DNA of 64,000 bases from Wurfbainia villosa (Eukaryota; Streptophyta; Magnoliopsida; Zingiberales; Zingiberaceae), in contig CM045996.1 of the NCBI GenBank assembly GCA_025175895.1, forward strand, positions 107,621,179 through 107,685,178. The letters are read 5' to 3'. A program made the position numbers and the translations under genes. Positions 1 through 11,238 of the stretch are shown here, piece after piece. Within the stretch, counting starts at the first letter, position 1; each line of letters opens with the position of its first letter. Under the pieces are notes generated by a model. That model saw only the letters and a list, made by a program, of their open reading frames with translations. It made no database searches and was not told where the DNA came from.

Positions 1-1113
1 ACAAAACGTTAGCGCAAGCGGAATATACAACTATAAGTAAAGACAAGCAAAATATAAACAAGCAATACAAACACCGAGATATAACGTGGTTCACGGCTAC
101 GCCGCTAATCCACGGTCCGATTCATCCACGGTGAATCACTCCGCCAAAACCAATCACTATCGGTCTCTCCTTTGCACAAAGCTAGGTGGAGGTAACCTTT
201 ACAACCAAGATCACTCTTCTTACAATAGGATTGAAGTAAAGACAAGTAAGAAGAGTTTAGAGCTTGTGGGGCACTAGGAAGATTGTTTGGAGTATGAGCA
301 TTAGCCTCTCAAAGGCTTACACCATCTCTTTTTATAGAGAGGGCTAACTTCTTCCCGTTTGCCGCCATCAGTCGACTGCCGCCCTTGGCAGTCGACTGCC
401 GTCACTACAACGGCCTCCGAACATGTCGGATCCCGACCGTTGTAGTCCAACGAAACTCTGGCGATCGATGGACCTCATCACGATCGGCTTCTCGTAGTCG
501 ACTACCCACTGGCCACGAACGCCTGCGTGGTCAACCCTTATCTATCACGCCGCTTCGCAGCCGATCGATGGTCTTGGCAATAATCGCCGTATCGATGGCG
601 ACTACCATCGCCACAATCCAATCGATACCGGTCGAACTCACTGGATTAGAGCGCCGATCGCCATGACATGGCAATGATCGTGTCGAAAACCCATCCGACA
701 CTTGCCAAATGGCCAAGTTTCACCTAAGAGCTACCCTTCCCCGGGTTACAATCGCCACTCATTTCTGAGTCCTCGCCGGAAGTTCTTCGCTTCGCCACGC
801 CCACGTCCTCAGCAAAGATCGCACGGCTCTGCAATGCTCCTTCGCGCCTCTTGCCTCGAAGTCTACTTCCTCCGGCTTCACTCCAAGCTTCTCGTCCGGC
901 GGTCCCTCGGATGCTCCAAGCGCACGGCTTCCGCAAAGCTATCCTTCACCGACTCAAGGCACGAGTCATGAGATGTGAAACTCGCCACGGCTCCATGTGC
1001 GAATTACTAAGTCCTGCACGACTTCAACGCACATATCACATCAACATATCAAACTAACTTAAACCCTTTGCCACACCATCAAAACCATATCACGGCAAGA
1101 GATTGCCCTAACA
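1..1113 (-). repeat. Family A LTR, 5'-truncated by the window edge (A-0)
   Basis: This is a minus-oriented LTR whose first bases (TGTTAGGGCAATC on the minus strand) lie at 1113. It matches the LTRs at 47757-48970 and 51997-53186 apart from the last 80 or so bases, which fall off the window. A TATA-like CTATAAAAAGAG is at 327-336 (minus). The neighbour at 1114 is Ty3/gypsy pol and not a family A polypurine tract, so this is either a solo LTR or the 5' LTR of an element lying to the left. Open frames inside it recur only because the LTR recurs. Confidence 0.85.
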
Positions 1114-2179
1114 ATTTCAGACGTCTATGTGCTGGAAGAATCTCCCCCCAAAGAGGAGAAAATAGAGGAAGGAGAGCTTGTAGAGATAGCTCCTGGAAAG
1201 GCCACTCGGGTAGCACAACAGCTGGAGGCTAAAGAGGAGTTGGTGGCCTATCTAAAGAAGAATGAAGACATTTTCGCCGGAGATGTGCATGATCTTATGG
1301 GAATCAACCCTCACATTGTTGAACATCACCTCTACATTACCAGAGGAGTCCGACCCATCCAACAGAAGCGGCGACATTTTGGACCTGAAAAAGACAAAGT
1401 GATAGTTGAAGAAGTAGATCAATTGTTGAGAGTGGGTCATGTGAAAGAAATTCAATTCCCTGAGTGGGTCTCCAATGTAGTCTTGGTCCCCAAGCCCTCT
1501 GGGCAGTGGAGGATGTGTATTGACTTTCGTGATTTAAATAAAGCGTGCCCTAAAGACTACTACCCGTTGCCTCACATTGAACAGTTGGTGGACTCTATGG
1601 TAGGATATGAGGTGCATGGTGTCCTTAATGGATGCTTACCAAGGATATCATTAGATACCACTAACAAAAGAAGATCAGAAGAGGGTTAGTTTTGTAACGG
1701 CAGGAGGGTTATATGCTTACGTGGTAATGCCCTTGGGCCTAAAATATACGAGGGCTACATACCAACGGCTCATGGATAAAATTTTTGTGGAACAAAAAGG
1801 GAAAAATGTGGAAGTTTATGTGGACGACATCCTCGTCAAATCAAAAGCCACTCAGGATTTGGTTAAGGATCTAGAGGAAACTTTCACTACCTTGAGGCGA
1901 TATAACATGAAGCTGAACCCTAAAAAATATCTGTTTGGGATGAAGAGCAGGAAATTATTTGGATATATAGTAACTGAGAAGGGACTACAAGCTAACCCAG
2001 AGAAGGTGCAAGTATTATGCAATATGAAGTCACCTACTAATTTGCAAGAGACACAAAAGCTAGTAGGGAGAATTTTTTCCCTGTCTCGATTTATAGCAAG
2101 ATCGACAGACAAGGGGCTGCTTTTCTTCTGGATTTTACGCAATGCTACTAAATTTCAATGGGATGATCAATGCAAGTAG
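1114..2179 (+). pseudogene. pol: Ty3/gypsy pol: reverse transcriptase part (decayed)
   Basis: The reading frame is open from 1114 at the junction with the A LTR. It shows the pre-RT segment followed by RT motifs, including the block PEWVSNVVLVPKPSGQWRM, FRDLNKACPKD with YPLP, and the catalytic box VYVDDILVKS near 1815-1850. The frame is lost near 1610-1655, where a small indel and a TAG interrupt the DAYQGYH segment; it resumes with PLGLKY. Such RT would copy element RNA to DNA inside a virus-like particle. The NKACPKD and EVDQLL blocks match the Tat lineage as I know it. The protease and gag that should precede it are off-window. Confidence 0.85.
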
Positions 2180-2188
2180 GCTTTCCAA

Positions 2189-3172
2189 GAGCTGAAGAAG
2201 TATTTAGCTAGACTTCCATTGTTAGCTAAGCCAGTGGCAGGAGAGCCATTGTGGATATATTTAGCTATCTCAGAAGGAGCCATTAGTTCAGTCTTGTTGA
2301 AGCAAGAAGGTTCTCAGCAACAGCCTATCTATTATACCAGCCATATTCTGAAAGGAGCTAAATCCCATTACACTGAATTGGAGAAGTTGGCGTATATTCT
2401 CATCTTGACAGCCAGCAAGTTGAGACCCTACTTTCTAGCTCATCCAATTAATGTTTTAACTCATAGTGAATTGGGCAGGGTGGTTACTAAGCCTAATTTC
2501 TCTGGGAGACTGGCCAAAAGGGTAGTGGAACTAAGTGAATATGATATTCACTATCAACCCCAGACTGTTGTCAAGGCTCAAGCTCTTGCTGATTTTCTAG
2601 CTGAGGTGCCTGTTGGTTCAGAAAATGACTCGTCGACAAAAGAGGAGGGATCGGAGGCATGAAATATATTTGTGGACGGCTATGCTGGGTCTGTAGGTAG
2701 CGGGGTGGGAGTCCTATTAATATCCCTTGAGAAAGAGGAAACTCGCATAGTTGTGCGCCTAGGATATCGGGCATCCAACAATGAAGCAGAATATGAAGCT
2801 ATTTTAGCAGGATTGCAAGCCGCCAGAGTTATAGGAGCCACTTTCGTTATAATTCATTCAGACTCCCAGTTAGCAGTATCACAACTTCAAGGCTCTTTCA
2901 CGGTTCGGGAAGAACGATTGCAAAAATATTTGAAGGCTTTTGAGAAAGAAAAGGCTCATTTTCATCAAGTTCTCTTAAAGCAGAATCCAAGGGAGGACAA
3001 TGGGAAGGTGGATGAGTTGGCTCGATTGGCTAGCGCGATAGAAAGGGTGAAGCAGCTTGAAATGGTTTGTGTGGAAGTCCCTACTTCTCTGGTGATATAC
3101 AATATGGAGGAAATCGTACCTGAGCCAGATCTGATCCTTGATTGGAGGACTGACATTATAACATATCTATAG
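2189..3172 (+). pseudogene. pol: Ty3/gypsy pol: RT-linked RNase H plus second RNase H domain
   Basis: Two domains follow RT. The first (2189-2662) is the usual Ty3 RT-linked RNase H, with YYTSHILKGAKSHYTELEK and the LADFLAE tail. The second (2660-3172) is a separate RNase H of the archaeal/plant type, with FVDGYAGSVGSG, the acidic ASNNEAEYEAILAGL block and HSDSQLAVSQL. Having both is the signature of the Tat lineage. A TAG at 2177-2179 and a TGA at 2660-2662 interrupt the frame, and the segment ends at a TAG at 3170-3172. The catalytic Asp and Glu of the second domain look retained, but the protein cannot be made whole. Confidence 0.8.
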
Positions 3173-4394
3173 CAAGGAAAAGTCCCAGATGAAAGAGCGA
3201 CATCTGTTTTAATGAATAGAGCAAAATGATTCACCATCGTAAACGGAGACTTGTACAAGACATCTTTCGGACGACCCCTATTGAAGTGTTTGGGAAAGGA
3301 AGATGCTGAATGGGTACTCCGAGAGATCCACGAAGGTTGCTGCAATAATCATTTGGGGGGGAGAGCTTTGGCGAGGAAAGTCTTATTAGCAGGATACTTT
3401 TGGCCCACCCTCTAACAAGATGCAGCTGATATAGTGCAAACTTGCTCGGTCTGTCAAAAGCATAACAACCGGTCCGAACGACTGGTTGAGTTAATGAAAG
3501 TTGTTGTTGCTTCATGCCCTTTCGACCAGTGGGGGATGGATATAGTGGGTCCTATGCCTGTGACACCTTTGCAAAAAAATTCTTATTGGTGGCTGTGGAT
3601 TACTTCTCCAACTGGGTGGAAGCAGAGCCCCTTTCCAAAATTACTTAGAATGCTGTGATACAATTCCTGTAGAAGAATATTGTCTGCCGGTATGGTATTC
3701 TCCTGAGGTTAGTTAGTGACAATGGTCGACTGTTCCAGGGCAAGAAAATCATGGAATGGTGCCAAAGTCTTAACATTCAGCAAACTTTTACTTTGGTGGC
3801 TCATCCTCAAGCTAACAGGCAGGTCAAAGTAACTAATAGAATCCTTATCCAAGGATTGAAGACTAAATTGGGGGCTCAAAAAGGAAACTGGGTGGAGGAA
3901 TTGTCGGAGATCTTGTGGGCCTACCGAACTACGCCAAAAGCTGCAATAGGTGAAACTCCTTTCAGCCTGGTATACGAAATGGAGGTCGTTATTCCAGTGG
4001 AGGCCCTTTTAAGCAGCGCCCGCGTGGAAGTTTATGAGCTGGAGCAGAACAAAATTATTCGGAGCATCGAACTGGACTTGGTGGAAGAAAAAGGGAACAT
4101 GCCCGGAGGCGAGCGGAATTTTACAAACGGAGGGTACAACAAGCCTTTAACAAAAGGGAAATGGCTCGAAGATTTCAAGAAGGGGATTTGGTTCTGCGCA
4201 AAGTCAATCCCACTAGAGATCCTAGAAAGTTAGCTCCAAATTGGTAAGGACCCTACGAAGTGACGCATCGCGTGGCGGGATCAGCGTATTATTTGAAAGA
4301 TGATCAGGGCAAAGAATTCACTCAACCTTGGAATGTTATACACTTGAAATATTATTATAGCGTGTATGGAAGGATGGATGGTAAAAAGAATTAA
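3173..4394 (+). pseudogene. pol: Ty3/gypsy pol: integrase (decayed, catalytic Glu replaced)
   Basis: The His/Cys zinc-binding region is at about 3315-3465 (HEGCCNNHLGG, then CSVCQKH). The core follows with DQWGMDIVGPMP near 3525 and SDNGRLFQG near 3715. The third catalytic position, normally Glu in a GQVEVTNR-like block, is Lys here (ANRQVKVTNR, about 3811-3840). Both the Gly-to-Arg and Glu-to-Lys changes fit G-to-A transitions. The C-terminal tail (RDPRKLAPNW, then PWNVIHLKYYY) runs to a TAA at 4392-4394 after an internal TAA at 4245-4247. No chromodomain is seen. At least three frame breaks are present. Confidence 0.8.
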
Positions 4395-4854
4395 GAAGTT
4401 TCTTGGGAAATGTATTTGACAATTCACTATGTCGACTAGATGTATGGCAAACTCAAATCTGATTGATGAATCATTTACATTAACATTAAATTGTCTTCGA
4501 CGGGCTATGAAAATAAAAGAAGATAGAGAGGGAGCCGGGTTCCGAAGTAATATATCAAGTCATAATCTAATATGATCTGGAGGATTGCGTCAGAAGTCGG
4601 TTTTCCAGTGTAAGGAAAGAGCAGGATGATTCACAGGGGGCAGTCCTTGGTCAGCATACTACCGAACTGCTTCGTTAAATCCGTCCTGGAAGGCGACATT
4701 CATCAGGGCTATTAGTCGTTCGCATTGGCTAAGGTCGTCTGGACTTCGATTATGATGAAGCCTGCGATAATTCTCTTGATGCTCCCGGAGAGATCAATGC
4801 ATTTCGCTATAACGCCGGGATATTTCCATAATAGCATTCGCTAGGACCGAGATG
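4395..4854. other. Spacer between pol and antisense gene 1 of element G
   Basis: I see no open frame with recognisable content on either strand. It probably holds the shared 3' ends of the sense pol transcript and the converging antisense transcript. Confidence 0.5.
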
Positions 4855-6484
4855 TCATCCACTCGGGAGGTTTGGTCCTGCTGAAGGAGCCTCATCATGT
4901 CCATCATATTTAAATTCCCTCACTCCCTCGTGTGGGATCCGTGCAAATAAGTTCACCGCCACTGAGGGACGCCTCTTGCTCGCGATAATACGAGCATGAG
5001 TGTGCGCCCTAGAAGTTATTAGGAAGGAGTTTTCTTGTACCTCCTTACACAAGCGAGTGCGGAGACCCCCTATTTTGTCCTCCGCTCTTTGGTGCTGAAC
5101 TCGCAAGTTAGCCATGAGCTCGGAGTCCTTTTGTTTTTCATGGAGGAGCTCAGCCATCTGCTCCTTAAGGCTCCCCAACTCTTGAGAACAGGAAGCTATT
5201 ACCTCAGCTTGTTCCCGCTGAGTGTCCGGTGGAGTGGGTATCAATTCTATGTGGGACCGCTGTTGTGCTTGTAATGCCTCTATAGTCTCGACATCTTTCT
5301 GTTGTCGGTAGTGGGCTTCTGTCAATTGCTCCTGACATTGTTCTAACTGTTGCAACAAGAAACACTCTCGATTCTGGGCAACAGTTTGGTCCTCTAGTCG
5401 CTGTTGTTCCCACTTTAGAGACTGTGCTTCATATTGCTAGAAGGAGCGGTCCAGTTCTTGATAATTGGTTAAGGCCTGGAGATTGTTTTTCAAAAAGAAT
5501 TCATTAAGCAAAGAAAATCAGAGAAGCCAGTTTGAGGAACCTACCAATTCCAGAGCGTGGCGCAGACCTTCCATCCGGGGGATTAGTTCTTCCATGTTTA
5601 AGATCCGAAGACCCTGGGGAGAAGAAGAAGAAAGGATGGATGACACCAAAGGCGAAGGTTCACTGATGATGGGGGGAGGAAAGATTGGAGCCAGGGGTTG
5701 TGTCGGGGGTTCAGAAGGAAGAGAAGAAAGAGCTCTCGTTAGGAGGCTCAAAGGGATGGGGGCCAAGAGAGAAGAAGTAGAAGTGGGGGGGGGGGGGGGT
5801 GGAAGACTCAACATGATTGACTGTGGAATGGGCACGGAAGAATCTACAGGAAGAGATTGGTTCGGTGAGGAGTTTGGAGAGGAAGATATAGAGAGCACTG
5901 GGATGGAAAACTCTTCGCTGGGAAGGGGAAAAGCAGAAGGACCTTGGTTTGTATCCAAAGGAGGAGAAAGGCCTCCCAAGTTTTGAGCATCGGAAGAAAA
6001 TGATGAGGGGGGAACCTCAACTACCATGGGGTTGTGTGTAGGAGAATGCTCTGGAGAAAGAGAAGGAGAGGATGCAGGGACGTCAGCTGTCGACGTGCCT
6101 TGGTGCACCACTTCTCTGTATTCAATTTCAGGGTGTCATAAGGGAGGGGGTGATTTGCAGATACCTAGGGCAGACGGGAACTATGGCGGAGTTAGGGTTT
6201 ACAAGCGAAACTGGAGATGAGGGTAAGCCTAGTCTCATCCGGATCTCATCCGGAGTGGGAGAGACAGGGGTTTTAGAAGAACGAGGAGGAGAAGGGAGAG
6301 ATGAGACAGACGTGGTGGCGATGGATGAAGGTAAAGGAGGAGGCGAAGGCGGAGGCATCACTAGTTGTTGACCCTCATTCTGCCTGGATGGTGGGTAGCA
6401 CTTTGCCATTTCCCGTTGGAAAAAGGAATACATCCTGCCTGATAGGGGAAAGAAAAGAAGTATCAAAGTTAGTGGTTGGAACAT
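4855..6484 (-). pseudogene. Antisense gene 1 of element G: Pro/Ser-rich region, short intron, coiled coil
   Basis: It reads from right to left, opposite to pol. The first segment (6484-6128) and the second (6111-5546) are Pro/Ser-rich; a 15-base G run at 5785-5799 encodes a proline run. The second segment reaches RHALEL at 5545, a GT..AG intron (5476-5544) follows, and the frame continues as a glutamine- and glutamate-rich coiled coil (QLEQCQEQLTEAHY and LKEQMAELLHEKQKDSEL) down to 4855. One TAG at 5439-5437 interrupts the second exon. The 6128/6111 junction is not resolved. Function is unknown; Tat-lineage elements are known to carry extra antisense ORFs. It resembles antisense gene 2 in layout, but I see no PF04195-like part in it. 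Confidence 0.6.
5476..5544 (-). other. Predicted 69-nt intron of antisense gene 1
   Basis: On the minus strand the donor is TTG|GTAGGTTCC and the acceptor CAATCTCCAG|GCC. Removal joins a Pro/Ser-rich frame to a coiled-coil frame in phase 0. The unspliced frame hits a stop at 5518. Confidence 0.6.
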
Positions 6485-6580
6485 CGAAGGATGGCGGTGG
6501 ATGGAAGAAAGGATGAAGTAGTAGGAGAAGACGGAAAGGCAAATAGAGAAGATAAAAATGGAGAAGAGGAAAGATGAAGC

Positions 6581-6590
6581 GTCTTATAGA
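6581..6590 (-). promoter_or_regulatory. Candidate TATA box for antisense gene 1
   Basis: TCTATAAGAC on the minus strand lies about 100 bases upstream of the first open methionine (6484) and 170 upstream of the next (6409). The interval is pyrimidine-rich on the minus strand, like many plant 5' leaders. Confidence 0.4.
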
Positions 6591-6591
6591 G

Positions 6592-6836
6592 AAGGGGTGT
6601 TGAATGGGCTTGCAGGGTCAATTGGGTTGCTAAGCTGTAAAAAGGGCCCCGAGAAAAAGGGAAGTGATGAGTTATTCCTCTAATGGCCTGCTATATGTTA
6701 AAACCCTTGTCTGCATATGAGGAAAGAACGAGGACATCCAACTTCAAGGCGAATGAAGAAATAATGACAGTATGAGGGCAGATCCTTGGGTCAAGCTATC
6801 ATATTTTTTATGCGGTTTGGCATTAGTCGCAGATAT
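6592..6836. other. Element G spacer between antisense gene 1 promoter and tandem array
   Basis: No coding content or clear motif was seen. Confidence 0.4.
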
Positions 6837-7329
6837 TTTATCCCCGTGCGATGGAGGAACGGAAGAGTTGAGTTTATTCATCAACTATATTTTATTCCCC
6901 TGTGGTGGTGGATCGGAAGAATAGAGTTTTCACTCAATTATATATTATTTTTATCCTCGTGTGGTGGTGGATTGGAAGAATTGAGTCTTCACTCAATTAT
7001 ATATTATTTTTATCCCCGTGTGGTGGAGGAACAGAAGAACTGAGTATCCCTCAGTTATATATTATTTTATCCCCATACAGTGGTGGAACGGAAGAACTGA
7101 GTATCCCTCAATTATATATTATTATATCCCCGTGCGGTGGTGGAATGGAAGAACTGAGTATCCCTCAGTTATATATTATTTTATCGCCGTGCAGTGGTGG
7201 AATGGAAGAACTGAGTATCCCTCAGTTATATATTATTTTATCCCCGTGCGGTGGTGGAACGGAAGAACTGAGTATCCCTCAGTTATATATTATTTTATCC
7301 GCGTGCGGTGCTGGAACAAAAGAACTGAG
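6837..7329 (+). repeat. 58-66 bp tandem array of element G, left part
   Basis: About eight units run from here to the C-1 insertion; the array resumes at 34185. A typical unit is 58 bp: a CCCCGTGCGGTGGTGGAACG start, a hairpin ACTGAG-tatcc-CTCAGT, then an AT-rich tail (TTATATATTATTTTAT). Earlier units are slightly longer. The last five bases (ctgag, 7325-7329) are one half of the target duplication made by C-1. The frames running through the array are by-products of a period that rarely contains stops. Confidence 0.9.
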
Positions 7330-10300
7330 TGTTAGTAATATATGAGAGATGTCCTAAGGCAATCGCCTTATGTTTGAACCATTTACATGATAAATGAAGA
7401 TTCACTATTTGAGTATACATGTTTTCATGTATTTGATTAGATCTTAAACTTATTTACTGAATGTCCACGATACGATTCACAACATGAGAGAATTTGTGAT
7501 TGGATCACAACTAGTGAGTATATCTACATGTGTAATTGTGATGTATCGGAATTATCCCAAGTCGATGAATTGATAGATTTGGACACCATCAATTCTGTAG
7601 AGAATAGCACGAGGTATACTCTTTGGTGTATCCAAGCAGCTGATTCTCACTGGCTGGAGACATTGTGATGTCCGGAGTTAATCGTGGATGCTAGTTATGG
7701 TAACTAGTTCATTGGAGTGACCAGTTGTAAAACTTCATATGGTTCTCTACATATATATATATGTTAATTAAGTTCTTACTGCAGCTTAAGTGCGACGTTC
7801 CTTTGACTTGGGGCATTCAAGTCATCTTGGTCATGAAGACATATGCTTTGACATCTTAAGCAAGCATCTCTGAGGATATGTCTGTTGGAGATTTGAGGCC
7901 GCTAGAGGGGGGTGAATAGCATTGTGCCCGTAGGAAGATGGAATTCGTTCGCGATCGTCTCTACAAAACTCGTTATGCGCAGCGGAATAGAAATAAAAGC
8001 AATAACGAAAAGATACAATCACGAACACAAGGATATAACGTGGTTCGGAACCGAACGGTTCCTACTCCACGGATCGAGCTCTAAAGAGCCCTAGTGATGC
8101 ACATGCACTAACTAATCACAAATACTCCTTCTCGACACAAGTCAGAGGTGGAGAAATCTCTTACAATAAGATTACAACAATAATCTAAATGCAACAAGCA
8201 AATATAAGAAGAAATACAACAAGAGAAGTAAAGAACACTTTACAAAAACTCTTTAGAAGCTTGCTTATTGATTGCCTTGGACTAGCACTTGAAAGCCTTG
8301 ATTTGCAGCAGCAAATCGCTTCAAAACGTCGAAGAAAATCGGTTCAAAAACCCTCCTTCCGAGCTGCCTTTATAACCTGCGTCGGGCTGGATATCCGCCT
8401 ATCAGTCGACTGCCATAAGTCAACAGTCGACTGATGCCACTGTTGTCATGAGACAACGGATCGATCCACGCTGGAAAAACTCCAACAGATCTCTTGGCGC
8501 GATCACAACATTGGTAGTCGATCGCTAACACCGTAGTCGACCGCGTCCGGCTACTACGGAGCGCTTCGTGCTCGACATAGAACTAGCGCTTGATCGCCAA
8601 CCCTTGGCAATGATCGCCAGAGCAATTCGACTCTAAATTGACAAACTCGTCGACTCACGCCAATGAACCGTCCATATTGCGGTCGACAACCTCAAACATG
8701 AGGTTTTAACCCAAGTATTGTGCCCCCATACTTCCTAGACCACCCTTAGCCTAGACCTAAGCCTTCTAGACACCTCCATCAGCCTCACGCCTCTCGGATC
8801 CCTCCAAGTCATCCATGACTTGTTCATCCATCGCGCTAGCCTCCAGGTGCTTCCCTCGGCTATGTCATGCTAACGGTGTCTACACTGCCAAGGCACATTG
8901 GACTTACGCCGCCAAGACTCCGCTTGGACTTTACGCTGCCAAAATCAATCCCCTTGGACTTCCCAATGCCAAGACACATTGCTTGGACTTTCCCTTGCCA
9001 ACCCATGTTGGACTTTCCATGTCAAGACCCATGCTTGGACTTTCCATTTTCCAAGACCCATGCTTGGACTTCTCATTTGCCAAGACCCATGCTTGGACTT
9101 CTCATGCCAAGTACTCAAGACTTGGACTTTCCCAAATGCCAAGTACCCATGACTTGGACTTTCCATGCGCCAAGTGTCCCACTTGGACTTTTCATGCCAA
9201 GTACTCAAGACTTGGACTTTACCAAATGCCAAGTGTCCCACTTGGACTTTCCATGCCAAGTACCCATGACTTGGACTTTACCTTGCCAAGACCCATGCTT
9301 GGACTTTCCCATAATCACATGGTCAACCCTAGTCAACCATCAAGGTCTTCCTCGAGTCAAACTCGAGTCCGGTCAAACATGACCCGGGTCGATTGCTCCA
9401 ACAATCTCCCCAACATATTAACCGACATTAATATCAAACATCAATGCCAAACCACTTTGTCAAATCCATTTGTCAAATCCCTTTGTCAAACATCAAAACA
9501 TCACTCGAGTCAAACTCGAGTCTGGTCAATCGTGACCTGGGCCGATGGCACCAACAATGTCGACCCGGGATGATTGGATATATGTTGAATTGATCGAAGG
9601 TATTTGAATAGCCTATAAAGGATTCACCACTCTTTCCGAGGTGATGTATACTCATTGCCTCTCGTCGGATTATTACTAAAGTCTTTGGACAAAGCATTAC
9701 ATGTTTAGAGTAAGGTACTCTTGGATACATGTGCAGTAACTAGAATCCTTAGGACGAGAAAATGACACTTAGGCTAGGTGTGACATAGTCAACCTAGTGG
9801 GGACTGACACTATAGACCATGTCATAAATCAAGTGGGTATAAAATGCATGAAGAGAATGGAGCATGATTCATTGTAGCTGCTGAAGGGTTTTAGAAATAG
9901 TTCTGGAACAACCGTTGTTCTTTCAGTTAATTGGGGATCATGATGTACTACTAGATGCCACTCATGATCGTTCTATAATTAATGGTTAATTATAGATGGC
10001 CAACATAAACCAAGAACCTATTTGGTTACACACACAACGGGCATAATCCGAAGGATTTAAAATGATCTTGAGAATGAGATTCTCAGACCGAGAGAAAGGA
10101 GGTTTGGTTCCAAACAAGGATCGAGCATGAAATCATTTTAGTTGCAATGGAAGCGTGGATGGGTCGTGTCTTATGAAGACATGATGGATGAAGCAAATTG
10201 GTTTGGTTCTAATCAAATGGTGAAGAATAAACCAAAGGGGTTTGGTTTGTTTTAAACGAATGAACCAAAAGTTGGTTCGGTTCGTTTTAACTTAAAATAG

Positions 10301-11225
10301 ACCAACGCGGTTTGGTGTATTTTAACTTAAATTATTGGAGCGGGTTAATGGGTTTTGGTTATGAACCAATAACCATTAGGAGAATGTGTTCTCTAGAAAA
10401 CATGGCTTAAGGGTTTTTCGTGGAGAACTTTTGGATGTTGGAAAAACCTAGCCGCCCAACCCCTCTCCCTCTCTTCTCCTTGCCACCGCCCAACCTTGTT
10501 GCCGCCCAGCTTTTGTGCTGCCTTCCTAGCTGCTGTCAGCATCCAAGCTGCTGCTGGCCATCCTCCGGAAACCCTCTGGCAACTCACCTTGATTTCGTCG
10601 ACCAAGGGTTGGCCGTCCATCCTCTTTGGCCGGCGCAACATCCTCCACCAAGCTGTCCAGTTTTCTGGACAGCTTGTTTCCTTACGTGTCGGAGCATCAT
10701 TTGGACGACGTTTTGAGCTCCGACAGTGGCTACTCTACCGGGGATTCGATCTCCGGTAATCCTCATAGGTGGAGGACGAAAGATTCATCAAACGGTTGAC
10801 GAATACCTCTCCGTAGAAGCGAGTTATTTGGACTCGATTTCTAATCCGAATTTTGATTCGTATTGTGATCTTCTCTCGATTAAATCATCTTTGACACGAG
10901 GCTAGTGACTCCTACGAAGATGAGGCTCGTGGATTTGTGAAGCCATCCTGACGATACTTGGCGTGGATACGGATAGAGGCGATTCTAGTGAGAGTCGCTC
11001 CAGTTGATGTCACTCCCGCTGCACGTGATACGTCAGGTATAACTAGAGTAATTTCCTTTATTGCAAATTTTGAAAATTGCGATTATGTCTACACATATTG
11101 TATTATGCATGCGTGTGATATGTGTGTTGTAATAAATTAGATTTATTGTTTTTAATTCTTCCGTTGTGCACATGTTTAGGAAATATGTTCGAACACACAC
11201 TCGCCGTGGTGCCAAAAACCCAACA
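7330..11225 (+). repeat. 5' LTR of C-1, interrupted by a solo B LTR
   Basis: It starts TGTTAGTAATATATG and ends CCAAAAACCCAACA. Without the insert at 7883-9561 it is 2217 bp. The segment 10150-10380 is dense in TTTGGTT and AACCAAA motifs. The TATA box seen in the 3' LTR (CTATAAAAC) is altered here to CTAGAAAAC near 10392-10400. Frames of 80-100 codons inside the LTR (for example 10420-10716) are not credible genes. Confidence 0.9.
7883..9556 (-). mobile_element. Solo LTR of family B inside the C-1 5' LTR
   Basis: A 1674-bp minus-oriented B LTR is flanked by the perfect 5-bp duplication atgtc (7878-7882 and 9557-9561). The uninterrupted C LTR reads gaggatatgt directly into acccggg at 16757, which confirms the empty site. 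It carries the B hairpin array (8890-9312), a TATA-like TTATAAAGG (8367-8376, minus) and the duplicated LTR start (about 9396-9411). A complete insertion reduced by LTR-LTR recombination is the usual explanation. Confidence 0.93.
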
Positions 11226-11226
11226 C

Positions 11227-11238
11227 TAGTATCAGAGC
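11227..11238 (+). other. Primer-binding site of C-1
   Basis: TAGTATCAGAGC starts one base after the 5' LTR. It differs by one base from TGGTATCAGAGC, the site for initiator-Met tRNA common in plant copia elements. Confidence 0.85.

Noticed and set aside
851..1057. Frame repeated at about 48700-48913 and 52923-53129
   Set aside because: It recurs because family A LTRs recur; it lies upstream of the LTR TATA box in the opposite sense and shows no domain.
5465..5986. Plus-strand frame of 173 codons
   Set aside because: Shadow of the antisense Pro/Ser-rich exon; it is Gly/Glu-rich only because the other strand encodes Pro and Ser.
6128..6176. Possible 49-nt intron in antisense gene 1 (CCTAG|GTATCTGC to GAATACAG|AG)
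   Set aside because: Too short for a plant intron; the junction between the two Pro/Ser-rich segments is left unresolved.
6902..7345. Repetitive 105-147 codon frames in the G array
   Set aside because: Direct translation of a 58-bp tandem unit in several frames; no start context, no conservation beyond the repeat.
10420..10759. Candidate short genes near 10420-10759, 17597-17962 and 42774-43034
   Set aside because: All map to the transcribed part of C LTRs and vary in frame between copies.
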